A stretch of 27,497 bases of DNA from Anaerolineales bacterium (lineage in GTDB: Bacteria > Chloroflexota > Anaerolineae > Anaerolineales > UBA4823): positions 1 through 27,497 of the forward strand of contig JADYYC010000210.1 of the NCBI GenBank assembly GCA_020853835.1, in the 5' to 3' direction. Both the position numbers and the translations under genes were made by a program. The notes under the pieces are model-generated. The model was not told where the DNA came from. It made no database searches and was given only the letters and a program-made list of their open reading frames with translations. How positions within the stretch are numbered: position 1 is the first letter of the stretch; the number at the start of each line of letters is the position of its first letter. Positions 1-7,715 of the stretch are shown here, one piece after another.

Positions 1-236
1 CAACCCAATCGGATATTCTTACAGTGGATGAAGCTGCGGAATTGCTCAAGATACCACGTTCTTCGGTTTACACCCTGGCACAACAGGGGAGAATTCCTGC
101 CAAAAAAGTGGGCAGGCATTGGAGGTTCCATCGAGGAGTTCTACTGCGCTATGTGGCAGGTCTCGCTGACCAAGATTTACCGAATGCCAGCCAAGAATCC
201 ATCCCGCCGATTGTGGTTAAACCACCCATTGATTAG
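1..236 (+). CDS. Excisionase/MerR-like helix-turn-helix protein, 5' end outside window
   Basis: Small DNA-binding protein of the excisionase (Xis-like, HTH_17) type. The frame is open from base 3 to the stop at 234-236 and reads TQSDILTVDEAAELLKIPRS at its start, followed by a typical wing segment (GRIPAKKVGRHWRF) about 30 residues later. The family pattern is LTVeEAAeLLkvsrstVYrLaregkIPafKvGrrWRF, so the HTH is complete. A GTG at position 24 could serve as a start, but the conserved leading residues before it suggest that the real start lies upstream of the window. Such proteins accompany integrases or act as small regulators. No integrase is visible, so the role here is open. Fifteen bases after the stop, in the same frame, begins a NERD-domain remnant. 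Confidence 0.75.
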   Translation, partial: TQSDILTVDEAAELLKIPRSSVYTLAQQGRIPAKKVGRHWRFHRGVLLRYVAGLADQDLPNASQESIPPIVVKPPID

Positions 237-251
237 GTCTTTCACGAAGCC

Positions 252-428
252 ATGGCGAGGATATACCCAGAACATCTACCTGAGAGCGTAACAAGCGATC
301 CTGGCCGCCAAGCCGAGTGCAAAGTCTATTCTCGCCTAAAAACGCTACCCGAAAGGTATGTCATTTTTTATAGCGTTCATTGGCAGGCTCATTCAGCAAC
401 CTGGGGAGTGAGTGTACAGTCACAGTGA
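252..428 (+). pseudogene. Truncated N-terminal fragment of a NERD (nuclease-related domain) protein
   Basis: A 58-codon frame from ATG 252 to TGA 426-428. The product begins MARIYPEHLPESV, followed by an RQAECKVYSRLKTLPERYVI stretch and FYSVHWQA. This resembles the start of NERD-domain proteins and NERD-helicase fusions (an aerkvydaL...vfysvhW type of pattern), where a PD-(D/E)xK-like nuclease core normally follows. Here the frame stops soon after the tryptophan, and the expected D and ExK residues are absent, so only the leading part survives. It lies in the same frame as the upstream HTH gene, separated by its TAG stop. The call rests on remembered family pattern, not a search. I see no recognisable continuation in the next 200 bases. 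Confidence 0.5.
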
Positions 429-588
429 AGGAGGGAATGTATATCCAACAAAAGACCCCATCGAGCAAGGCCGGCAGAATCATTAAGACCTGCCTATCGA
501 GATGTTTGTCGATTGTCAAGATATTGAAATGATTGACCACCAATACAGGGGACGTTCATCTCTATCTCAGAGGTGATCAAAAGTCAAA
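429..588. other. Non-coding or decayed stretch before the fic promoter
   Basis: No convincing gene is visible. An AAGGAGG-like run near 428-434 precedes a frame of about 30 codons starting at ATG 439, but the spacing is too tight and the peptide is not recognisable. The region may be the eroded remainder of the NERD gene before it. Confidence 0.4.
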
Positions 589-634
589 AAAGTGCAAATA
601 ACTGATTGCATTATTTGCACTTTAGACATAAAAT
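589..634 (+). promoter_or_regulatory. Promoter with overlapping operator-like inverted repeat upstream of fic
   Basis: A perfect 13-bp inverted repeat, AAAGTGCAAATAA at 589-601 and TTATTTGCACTTT at 611-623, has a 9-base spacer. A good sigma70-type promoter overlaps it: -35 TTGCAT at 606-611, a 17-bp spacer, and -10 TAAAAT at 629-634. The repeat covers the -35 element and most of the spacer, so a bound protein would block RNA polymerase. No T-run follows the second arm, which argues against a terminator. The predicted transcript starts near 641 and the fic ATG is at 673. The natural candidate for the binder is the winged helix at the C-terminus of the Fic protein itself (inference). Confidence 0.65.
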
Positions 635-672
635 GACAACAGAAGACACCCATATTTGTAAACTTACCCCTC

Positions 673-1821
673 ATGGATCCTGATAATTTCTCTAGCGCCG
701 CCCCTGGGCGCGTGCTCCGTACATCGAAAGGATATTGGGCATTCGTACCTGACCCACTGCCTCCTACTATCGAATGGTCGACCTCGCTGATCTCCGCCTT
801 AGGTGAGGCGGAACGCAACCTGGGCCGGCTGGCCAGCCTGGCAGATACACTACCTTCGCCGTATATCCTGGTGCGCCCGTTTATCCGACGCGAGGCAGTG
901 CTTTCTTCCCGTATCGAAGGGACGCACGCTTCGTTGGTGGACCTGTACCAATATGAATCGGCGCAATTATCCTTTTTCGAAGACGCCTCAGATGTGCGTG
1001 AGGTGCACAACTACGTGCGCGCTCTGGACTACGGCCTGGAGCGTTCAAAGACCTTGCCGGTGAGCCTGCGCCTGATCAGGGAGATGCATGGAATACTGAT
1101 GGACGGCGTGCGCGGTGAGCACCTCACGCCGGGTGAGTTTCGCCGCAGCCAGAATTGGATTGGCCCACCTGGCAGTACCATCGAGAGCGCCACTATTGTC
1201 CCGCCGCCAGTCGGCGAGATGCACCAGGCTCTGGATAGCCTCGAAAAATTTATCCACACTCCTTCGGATATCCCACAGCTGGCACGCGCCGGTTTGATCC
1301 ATTACCAGTTCGAGGCTATCCATCCTTTCCTGGATGGGAACGGGCGGGTAGGGCGCTTGTTAGTGACCTTGTTGCTGGTCGAGTGGGGATTGATCTCCCA
1401 GCCATTGCTCTACCTGAGCGCTTTTTTTGAGGCTCGTAGGCTGGATTATTACGACCGCTTGCTGATGGTCAGCCAGCGCGGCGAATGGGAGAAGTGGTTG
1501 TTCTTTTTCTTCAAAGGGGTCAGCAGCCAATCTCTGGATGCTATTACCCGCATCGAGCGCCTTGGGCAATTGCGCTCAGCCTACCAGGAGCGCCTTCGGA
1601 TGGAGCGGGCAGAGGCGCGGTTACTGCAAACCCTGGACGTGCTCTTCGAGCGCCCGATACTGAATATTCGGCAGCTTGAGTCGGCGTTGAATGTACCCTA
1701 CCGGACGGCACAGCGATATATCGAGAGGTTGGAGGGGATCGGTATCCTGCGAGAGGTGACCGGGCAGGCGCGCAATCGCTTGTATCGGGCGGATGAGATT
1801 GTTCGAGCCTTAGAAGGTTGA
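673..1821 (+). CDS. Fic family protein (class II, autoinhibited) with C-terminal winged helix
   Basis: Fic-domain enzyme of 382 residues, predicted to transfer AMP (or another nucleotide/phosphate moiety) onto a hydroxyl of a target protein. The catalytic motif HPFLDGNGRVGR lies at residues 217-228 and matches the canonical HPFx(D/E)GNGRxxR, with catalytic His217 and all phosphate-binding residues kept. An inhibitory-helix motif of the (S/T)xxxE(G/N) type, SSRIEG, lies at 78-83 on the N-terminal side, which makes it class II (inhibition in cis). Residues about 310-382 look like a winged HTH, so the protein may bind DNA and control its own promoter. The domain order resembles the common Fic/DUF4172-like stand-alone proteins of bacteria and archaea. 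No separate antitoxin gene lies alongside, which fits intramolecular control. The start at 673 has no clear Shine-Dalgarno sequence. The cellular target is unknown. Confidence 0.9.
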   Translation: MDPDNFSSAAPGRVLRTSKGYWAFVPDPLPPTIEWSTSLISALGEAERNLGRLASLADTLPSPYILVRPFIRREAVLSSRIEGTHASLVDLYQYESAQLSFFEDASDVREVHNYVRALDYGLERSKTLPVSLRLIREMHGILMDGVRGEHLTPGEFRRSQNWIGPPGSTIESATIVPPPVGEMHQALDSLEKFIHTPSDIPQLARAGLIHYQFEAIHPFLDGNGRVGRLLVTLLLVEWGLISQPLLYLSAFFEARRLDYYDRLLMVSQRGEWEKWLFFFFKGVSSQSLDAITRIERLGQLRSAYQERLRMERAEARLLQTLDVLFERPILNIRQLESALNVPYRTAQRYIERLEGIGILREVTGQARNRLYRADEIVRALEG

Positions 1822-1938
1822 CTGGTCTGACGGTTGATGTTGATACAGAGCATGTTTTTTATTGTATAGTATAAGAGTAACGGGGACAGTTGTTCTTGGA
1901 TTGATTGGGAGATGGGTTGAGGAGTAAGGTGAACGGAA

Positions 1939-2679
1939 ATGACCCGCAGTGACGATCTCGAAGATATCAGGCAAGCCCTATTCGATTGCAGTCAGAATTT
2001 CGAATCAGAAGCGCTACTACCTACGGTTATTCCAGAAGCAGCGCCCCTGGTTGCTTCCGATCCGTACGCCTTCAGCCTTGCAACCTGTCTGGATCGGGGG
2101 ACGAAAGCGGATATCATCTGGACGATCCCTTATGATATTCAGCAGTATTTGGGGCATCTGGATCCTCACCGCATTTACCAGATGTCATTAGATGAACTGG
2201 CGGACTTGTTTGCTCACCTGCCGCGGCGCCCGCGTTACATCAACGATGCGCCTCGCACGTTGAAAGAGCTTACCAGGATTGTGGTTGAGGAATGTGGAGG
2301 CGATGCTTCGAATATCTGGAAAGGTAAGCGCGCTTCGGAAGTCAAGCGCACTTTTATGAGCATTCACGGCGTTGGCTCAGGGATCGCCAGCATGGCGGTG
2401 TTACTTATTGAAGCAGCTTTTACAATCCGCTTCGATGACCTTGACCGAAAAAATATGGATATCAAGCCCGATGTTCACACCATCCGAGTTCTCTACCGGC
2501 TTGGCGTCAGCCAGGCGAAAACCGAGCGGGCAGCCGTCGAAGCGGCGCGGCGCTTGAATCCGGAATATCCTGGGGCAGTGGACGGCCCTTTGTGGAATAT
2601 CGGGCGAACGTGGTGCCACGCCCTTGCCCCAAAATGCTCGCTTTGTTGTATGGAACGGGTTTGCGCTAAAAGGTTTTAG
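1939..2679 (+). CDS. HhH-GPD DNA glycosylase with EndoIII-type [4Fe-4S] motif
   Basis: Base-excision repair superfamily protein of 246 residues. The hairpin motif (SIHGVGSGIAS, about residues 141-151) corresponds to the LPGVGxxTA hairpin. The conserved catalytic aspartate is D178 in KPDVHT. The C-terminus carries Cys226-x6-Cys233-x2-Cys236-x5-Cys242, exactly the endonuclease III/MutY spacing for a [4Fe-4S] cluster. The Lys used by EndoIII for beta-lyase chemistry, just after the hairpin glycine, is replaced (GVGSGIAS), so a monofunctional glycosylase is more likely than a bifunctional one. The substrate base cannot be told. The N-terminal 60 residues do not match any part of EndoIII that I know. 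A possible RBS (AAGG, 9 bases before ATG) precedes it, and a weak promoter (TTGATA at 1840, TATAGT at 1865, 19-bp spacing) may lie in the 117-bp gap after fic. Confidence 0.8.
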   Translation: MTRSDDLEDIRQALFDCSQNFESEALLPTVIPEAAPLVASDPYAFSLATCLDRGTKADIIWTIPYDIQQYLGHLDPHRIYQMSLDELADLFAHLPRRPRYINDAPRTLKELTRIVVEECGGDASNIWKGKRASEVKRTFMSIHGVGSGIASMAVLLIEAAFTIRFDDLDRKNMDIKPDVHTIRVLYRLGVSQAKTERAAVEAARRLNPEYPGAVDGPLWNIGRTWCHALAPKCSLCCMERVCAKRF

Positions 2680-2921
2680 GCTTGCTCTTTGCGAACTGCC
2701 CGAATTTCTTCACAAATGTCCACCGGCAGTTTCTTCGACATATGCTTGGGCGCTCGAGAACGATCCACAAGCGCTTGCCAGTCACTGGCTTCGAAACAAC
2801 GCTTTTGCCATTTGTACACCCAGGCCAAGGATCGCTTCACTTCCTGGGCCACTTCTGTCGGTGTCCTTCCGCTGCGTAGAAGATAGATTGCTGTGCGTCA
2901 GATTGCCAATTCATCGCTCAT
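2676..2921 (-). pseudogene. Transposase N-terminal HTH remnant with premature stop
   Basis: On the minus strand from ATG 2921 the frame reads MSDELAI, a TGA stop, then RTAIYLLRSGRTPTEVAQEV and about 50 more residues including SLAWVYKW and ALVDRSRAP, ending at TAA 2678-2676. The pattern (AiyllrsGrtptEVA..lgrSlaWVykWrkRf...W.aL.DRSRaP) is that of the helix-turn-helix start of an integrase-like DDE transposase (IS481/IS630-like HTH). The catalytic DDE part is missing. Only the first about 80 codons survive, with one in-frame stop at codon 8, so the element is dead. The stop of this fragment overlaps the 3' end of the glycosylase gene, which implies that the insertion or deletion endpoint lies against that gene. 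Confidence 0.7.
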
Positions 2922-3039
2922 GGTTTCACCTGCTTTCACTAAGATCACGAGTAGGTGAATTCTAGCTAGAGCAGTGGATTCCACGATGTCTTGAAGGTGA
3001 GTAGGTTAGACCTTTCTACAATGTTCTGAAGGTTCACAA
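2922..3039. other. Short intergenic region with small repeats
   Basis: No gene seen. TTCACCT at 2925-2931 and AGGTGAA at 2953-2959 form a short inverted repeat just upstream of the transposase remnant. They could be part of its terminal repeat or chance. Two similar stretches (ATGTCTTGAAGGT and ATGTTCTGAAGGT) occur near 2985 and 3020. Confidence 0.3.
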
Positions 3040-3756
3040 CTAGTAGCTCCAAGTTTCGTGCTTCAAAGGGGCACGGTTCAACTGGTCACGATATAGCCGC
3101 CACTGGGGCATAAATTGGTTCATGTAATCCACAAACGCCTCGTTGTGTCTGCGCTCCAACAAATGCACCATTTCATGGACAAGGATAAATTCAAGGCAAG
3201 GAGCAGGCTTCTTCGCCAATTCCAGATTGAGCCAGATGCGGCGCGCCTCGATGTTGCACGTGCCCCACTTGGTTTTCATTTGCTTGATACCCCAATCCGC
3301 CACTTGAACACCGATTTTACTTTCCCATCTGACAATCAGTGGCGGGACAGTCTGCCGTAGGTGCACCCGGTACCAGGCAAGCATCACGCGCTCGCGCTGG
3401 AGCATGGTGCTTTGAGGGCGCACAAACAGGTCGATGATCTTCTTATTACGCACGACTACCTGGCAGTTCCCGTCGCGCTCTGTGACATTTAGCAGGTATC
3501 GTCTGCCTTGAAAATAATGACTTTCCCCACTGACATATTCACGAGGGGTTTCACGATCCTGTTCTTCAAACTTGCCCTGCTGGCGCTTGATCCAGGCCAG
3601 CTTGGATATGACCGCAAGGCGCACAGCCTCATCGCTTACTAAAAGCGGTGCGGCGACACGAACCCTGCCCGTCGGCGGGTAAACTGCCAGATGCAGGTTT
3701 TTGATATCTTTGCGGACAACGTCCACGACCAGGCCATTGACCTCAATCTGGTGCAT
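3040..3756 (-). CDS. YgjP/DUF45-type M48-like zinc metallopeptidase
   Basis: Predicted zinc metalloprotease of the YgjP-like (DUF45, SprT-related) family, about 238 residues. The zinc motif is HEMVH (196-200 counting from the upstream TTG), with the third ligand candidate H206 in ERRHNEAF. The family hallmark KTKWGTCN and the RIWLNLEL strand come just before it. A TTG at 3762 overlaps the hsdR stop (TTGA), but ATG 3756 matches the usual family N-terminus better and was chosen. Neither has a clear Shine-Dalgarno sequence, and expression probably depends on coupling to hsdR. It is the last gene of the type I restriction operon. Genes of this family are often found next to hsdR, but their role in restriction is not established. 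Confidence 0.85.
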   Translation of the reverse strand: MHQIEVNGLVVDVVRKDIKNLHLAVYPPTGRVRVAAPLLVSDEAVRLAVISKLAWIKRQQGKFEEQDRETPREYVSGESHYFQGRRYLLNVTERDGNCQVVVRNKKIIDLFVRPQSTMLQRERVMLAWYRVHLRQTVPPLIVRWESKIGVQVADWGIKQMKTKWGTCNIEARRIWLNLELAKKPAPCLEFILVHEMVHLLERRHNEAFVDYMNQFMPQWRLYRDQLNRAPLKHETWSY

Positions 3757-3758
3757 TT

Positions 3759-6700
3759 TCAATACCCGCGCTGGTTCTTCACTAGCTCAAAGATGCGCTC
3801 TGCTTCAGCTTCGTCGGGCACATGCTGAGAAATGACGTAACGGATTTGTCGTTCTTTGATAACGTGCCCGCGCCAATCATCTTTGCGAGTGGCGAGGATT
3901 TCTTGGTCCAGGGCGATGGCCAGCTCTTCGTTTTTGCCAAGGTTATCGTAAAGGGCGCGGCGGGCAGCCGTATTGAGCTTCTTAGGATAAGTGGCAACGT
4001 TAGGGTTTACCACCTGTTTGGTCAACTCGACCAACTTCTTCAGGTACTCTTCGTATTGGCGCGCCTGCTCTTTTCGCTCTTTGATCAGGTTGTCCAGCAG
4101 CTCAGACATTCGTTCGTAATACCTGGGGTTGATCGGCCGCTCGTCGATGATGACCCGGCGCAGGTTGTTTTCGATAGTCTCCGCCGCGGCGTCCTGGCTA
4201 CTGGCGATACCCGGTGGGAGCTGGTCCACGGCCTGTGGGCCGCGCTCGACAATGAGCTGGATCAGGGTCATATCATCAAAGGCCGATATCTTGCGGCTCT
4301 CGTCGGCGTGGATGTAGGTGTCAATCAGATGGCGCATGGCAGGCTCGTACATTTTCAGGTCAATGTAGTCGCCGCTGGCCAGCTTGATTTCGCTGCGCAC
4401 ATTTTCAAAGTATTCTACTTCGTGCTTGATGGTTTCAATCTCTGGCGCCGAATAACCAGCATCCGGCAGCTCGTTAGCGATGTTGGCATAGGCACGGATG
4501 AGCGAGACAGTCAGTTTGTAGAGGGCGATGCGCTTGGGCTCGTTATCCTTGAGGGCGTCTTTGTCGGCGGTGTCTTTTGCACAGAAATAACGGATGTAGG
4601 CAGCGCTATCTTTCGGCGGGTCAACCGGCTCGCATAAAGCCTTGATGGCTTCGCGGGCTTCCTCCAGCCTCTCTTTGGCTTTGTCCAGTCGATTGGTCAA
4701 CAAGCCCAGCACATCCTCTTTATCGTAGGCGTCGAAAGCGCCGGAGGTGTAATCGGTTACGGCGCCTTCCAGGCTCTGGAACAGGTCTTTGTAGTCGATG
4801 ATGTAGCCATACTCCTTGTCGTCGGTGTCGAGGCGGTTGACGCGACAGATAGCCTGGAACAGGCCGTGATCACGCATTTGCTTGTCGATATAGAGATAGG
4901 TCGCGGGCGGGGCGTCGAAGCCGGTGAGCAATTTATCCACGACGATCAGCAGCTTCATCTGCCCTGGTTCGTGGATAAATTTATCCTTGACTTCTTTCTC
5001 AAATACCTCCACGTCTTTCCCGTTGAGCATACGGTCATAGATATCGTATTGGCGCAGCCGTTCGGTGAGGCCTTCGCCGGTTTCCTCGCCTTTGATATCC
5101 GACGAGTTTGGCCGATAGGAGGTAATGATGGCGCATTTATGGAAGCCCTGGGAGGTGAACAGCTCGTAAAACTTGCACGCCTGGTAGATGCTGCCAGAGA
5201 CCAGCAGGGCATTGCCGGTCCCGTTTTGCAAGCGATCTCGGGTTTCAAAGTCAAGCAAAATATCAGCCACAATTTTCTCCAGCCGCGACTGGGCGCTGAG
5301 CACGGTTTGCATGGTGCCCCAGCGCTGCTTGAGCTGGGCACGCGCGACGTCGCTCAGGCCGCGGGTCTTCAGGTCGAACCACTGGTCGATCTTTGCCTGT
5401 GAGGTGATGGCCTGTTCGATATCACGGGCTTCGTAGCGCAAGTCAAGCACCACCTTGTCCCTGACTGCCTCGTCGTATTTATAGGTGTGGATATAGCTGC
5501 CGAAGACTTCGATGCTCTTTTGCTTGTCGGCTTTCAACAATGGCGTGCCCGTAAAGCCGATAAACACGGCGTTGGGCAGGATGCTTTTCATAGCCTTATG
5601 CAGCTCGCCGGATTGCGTGCGGTGACATTCATCGACAAAGACGTAGATATCGCCTTTGGCTTTGAAGTCTTTGGGCAGGCTCCTTTTTAGCTCCTCGATA
5701 TAGCCCTCAACATCGCTCTCTTCGCGACCGGCAAATTTATGGATCAGCGAACACATCAGCCAGGGCAGGGCTGCATTGAGGCAATCGACCAGATCGCGGC
5801 CGCTCTTTGTGCGGTAGATTTGTTCACCCGCGCCGGAGAACTTGCCTTCGATCTGTTCATCGAGTTCGATGCGATCGGTGATGATCAGGACCCTGGCATT
5901 CTTTATGTTTTCGCGGATCCAGCGGGCAAGCCAGACCATGGTCAGGCTCTTGCCGCTGCCCTGGGTGTGCCAGATGATGCCGCCTTCGCGCGTGCGGAGG
6001 CGCTGCTGGGCGGCTTTGACGCCAAAGTACTGGTTGTGACGGCAAACCTTCTTGGTCCCCGCATCGAAGACGATGAAGCCGTGGATAATCTCGAGCAAGC
6101 GTTCTTTCTGGCAGAGCTGGGTCAGGGCGCGGTCGAGCGGGTTCTCGATCGAGCTGTCTTCTTTCCATGCCAGGTAATATTTCTCCGGGGTCTCGATGGT
6201 GCCGTATCGCAGGCCTTCGGTATCATTGCCCGCCATGACGAGCTGGATCGTGGAAAAGAAGCCCTGGATAAATATCTTCTTCTGGTTATCCAGGTTCTGG
6301 CGGATGCCCTCGGATACGGAGACGGTGGAACGCTTGAGCTCCAAGACGCCCAGAGCGATGCCGTTGACATAAAGCACGATGTCGGGGCGCTTGGTATGCT
6401 GCCCCGTGACGGTGACTTCTTCGGCGATCGCAAAGTGGTTGTTGAGCGGGTTATCCCAGTCGATCAGCCAGACCGTCTGGTTGTTCATGCCCGCCTCGGG
6501 CTGAACCTGCACGCCATATCGCAGCAGGTTGTAAACATCTTTGTTGATGTAATACAGGTCCCGGCTCTGGTCGCCGGCGGCTTTGTTGAGCTCATAGAGG
6601 GCTTTGTGAATGAGCTCATCGCTGACTTTCTGCTGTATCAGAAAATCTTGCAGCAAACCTTCTTCGATGTTGCGGTTGTCGGGACGTTCTTCCCAGTTGC

Positions 6701-6785
6701 CGAGGTATTGATATTGGAGCCTCTCGCGGAACAACCCCACGATGCGATCTTGAGTTCTGCGCTCTTTCTGTCCTACGATGCCCAT
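3759..6785 (-). CDS. hsdR: Type I restriction endonuclease, R (motor and nuclease) subunit
   Basis: HsdR subunit of 1008 residues, which with HsdM and HsdS forms the complex that translocates and cuts unmethylated foreign DNA. The N-terminal nuclease domain shows the PD-(D/E)xK elements D135 (KRPDIVLYVNG) and E149-L-K151. The SF2 motor follows: Walker A QGSGKS 275-280, motif II DECH 385-388, motif III region GFTGTP 410-415, motif V LLTGFDAP 619-626 and motif VI QAICRVNR 644-651. The C-terminal part, from about residue 790 onward, is helical as expected for docking to the methylase. All key residues are kept and the length is normal, so the gene looks intact. ATG 6785 lies two bases after the stop of the upstream nuclease gene, with GAAGG six bases before it, so translation is probably coupled. 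Confidence 0.96.
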   Translation of the reverse strand: MGIVGQKERRTQDRIVGLFRERLQYQYLGNWEERPDNRNIEEGLLQDFLIQQKVSDELIHKALYELNKAAGDQSRDLYYINKDVYNLLRYGVQVQPEAGMNNQTVWLIDWDNPLNNHFAIAEEVTVTGQHTKRPDIVLYVNGIALGVLELKRSTVSVSEGIRQNLDNQKKIFIQGFFSTIQLVMAGNDTEGLRYGTIETPEKYYLAWKEDSSIENPLDRALTQLCQKERLLEIIHGFIVFDAGTKKVCRHNQYFGVKAAQQRLRTREGGIIWHTQGSGKSLTMVWLARWIRENIKNARVLIITDRIELDEQIEGKFSGAGEQIYRTKSGRDLVDCLNAALPWLMCSLIHKFAGREESDVEGYIEELKRSLPKDFKAKGDIYVFVDECHRTQSGELHKAMKSILPNAVFIGFTGTPLLKADKQKSIEVFGSYIHTYKYDEAVRDKVVLDLRYEARDIEQAITSQAKIDQWFDLKTRGLSDVARAQLKQRWGTMQTVLSAQSRLEKIVADILLDFETRDRLQNGTGNALLVSGSIYQACKFYELFTSQGFHKCAIITSYRPNSSDIKGEETGEGLTERLRQYDIYDRMLNGKDVEVFEKEVKDKFIHEPGQMKLLIVVDKLLTGFDAPPATYLYIDKQMRDHGLFQAICRVNRLDTDDKEYGYIIDYKDLFQSLEGAVTDYTSGAFDAYDKEDVLGLLTNRLDKAKERLEEAREAIKALCEPVDPPKDSAAYIRYFCAKDTADKDALKDNEPKRIALYKLTVSLIRAYANIANELPDAGYSAPEIETIKHEVEYFENVRSEIKLASGDYIDLKMYEPAMRHLIDTYIHADESRKISAFDDMTLIQLIVERGPQAVDQLPPGIASSQDAAAETIENNLRRVIIDERPINPRYYERMSELLDNLIKERKEQARQYEEYLKKLVELTKQVVNPNVATYPKKLNTAARRALYDNLGKNEELAIALDQEILATRKDDWRGHVIKERQIRYVISQHVPDEAEAERIFELVKNQRGY

Positions 6786-6786
6786 G

Positions 6787-7713
6787 TCACGCCTTCACCA
6801 GTTTGAAGCTGATCTTGTAACGGTAGAACTCTATGCTCGAGGAGACCGCCAGCGCTCTGCGAATTCTCTGATCATCTTCCTGGGCAATGATGATACCCTT
6901 GACGCTTTGCCCTTCTTCCGCCAGCTCTTCCTGCACATAGCCCATATAGCGAAGCGTCTGGCCAACGACCACATCGCTGGCGCGGCCTTTCTTCAGCTCT
7001 ACCACCAGGAGCGTCTTCTTGTCTTTGCTGATAGCAAAAATGTCAATGGGGCCGGTGTCAGTGGGGTATTGTTGGCCAACGCGCTCGCCGTCTTCCTCGT
7101 ATATGTCGAATTCCTTGCCCAGATTGGTTTGCGACCAATTCCGAACTAGAAAATCTTCCAGGTGCTGCTCCATCGCAAAGGCCAAAGCGTCTTCGACCGT
7201 CTCGTCTGTAACGACGAGCTTTGGAGCAGACACGCCAGCGATCAGTTTTTCAATTTCGTCCTGATATGGTGAAATATTGATGACGGCAGCGGCCGCGCCA
7301 GCCGCCCTTTTTAGCGCCTCGCTCATATCGGCGCGCTCGATGGTCTGGCTGAGCCACTGGACAGGGCGGCGGTGCGGCAGCACATCCCCGGGTTGATAAT
7401 AGTAATCCCCATCGACTTCGCCCACATGATAGTGGCCCTTCCCATCGTGGCAAAGTATGATGTCGTCTCCGACAATCCCCTTTGAGACCATCCAGATTGC
7501 CCCGCAGCCCAGGCCAGCCGCGGAGCGCGACTTACCGGGGTTATTCTCAAGAAAGACCGGAATAAATTTTCGGTTGAAGGCGCGCCAGTTTTCCGCCAGC
7601 TCATCCTTTAAGTCCTGATGGATGCCGTAGTCGGCGCCGATGAATTTGCCGGCAATGCACTCCGGTGCATGGACGCTTTTTTTGCCTAGCATAATTCGGT
7701 AGTAGTTTTTCAT
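6787..7713 (-). CDS. NucS-like PDDEXK endonuclease with putative PUA/EVE-like N-terminal domain
   Basis: A 308-residue protein set between hsdS and hsdR. The C-terminal half (about 170-308) matches the NucS nuclease fold: E185 in an LEDFL helix, D224 in TGPIDIFAIS, the E239-L-K241 pair in VVELKKG, and GQTLRYMGYV at 251-260. These are the PD-(D/E)xK residues and the motif QxxxY. The N-terminal half contains GLGCGAIWMVSKGI (67-80), then GHYHVGEVDGDYYY and PHRRPVQW (up to 120), a pattern seen in PUA/EVE-like domains fused to restriction nucleases, where it may read modified bases (weaker call). The start has GAGG seven bases upstream, inside the end of hsdS. Tight packing on both sides shows it is part of the restriction operon. 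The known families support nuclease activity; the target is not known. Confidence 0.8.
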   Translation of the reverse strand: MKNYYRIMLGKKSVHAPECIAGKFIGADYGIHQDLKDELAENWRAFNRKFIPVFLENNPGKSRSAAGLGCGAIWMVSKGIVGDDIILCHDGKGHYHVGEVDGDYYYQPGDVLPHRRPVQWLSQTIERADMSEALKRAAGAAAAVINISPYQDEIEKLIAGVSAPKLVVTDETVEDALAFAMEQHLEDFLVRNWSQTNLGKEFDIYEEDGERVGQQYPTDTGPIDIFAISKDKKTLLVVELKKGRASDVVVGQTLRYMGYVQEELAEEGQSVKGIIIAQEDDQRIRRALAVSSSIEFYRYKISFKLVKA

Positions 7714-7715
7714 TT

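Noticed and set aside
1..236. Attachment site or integrated element starting at the window edge because of the excisionase-type HTH
   Set aside because: No integrase, tRNA gene or flanking direct repeat is visible, so an integrated element cannot be supported.
589..623. Inverted repeat upstream of fic as an intrinsic terminator
   Set aside because: The stem is A+T-rich, no T-run follows, and it overlaps a good promoter reading into fic, so an operator is more likely.
5739..6806. A 355-codon plus-strand open frame opposite hsdR (and similar ones at 3822-4637 and 4866-5402)
   Set aside because: Antisense shadows of hsdR with no RBS or family features.
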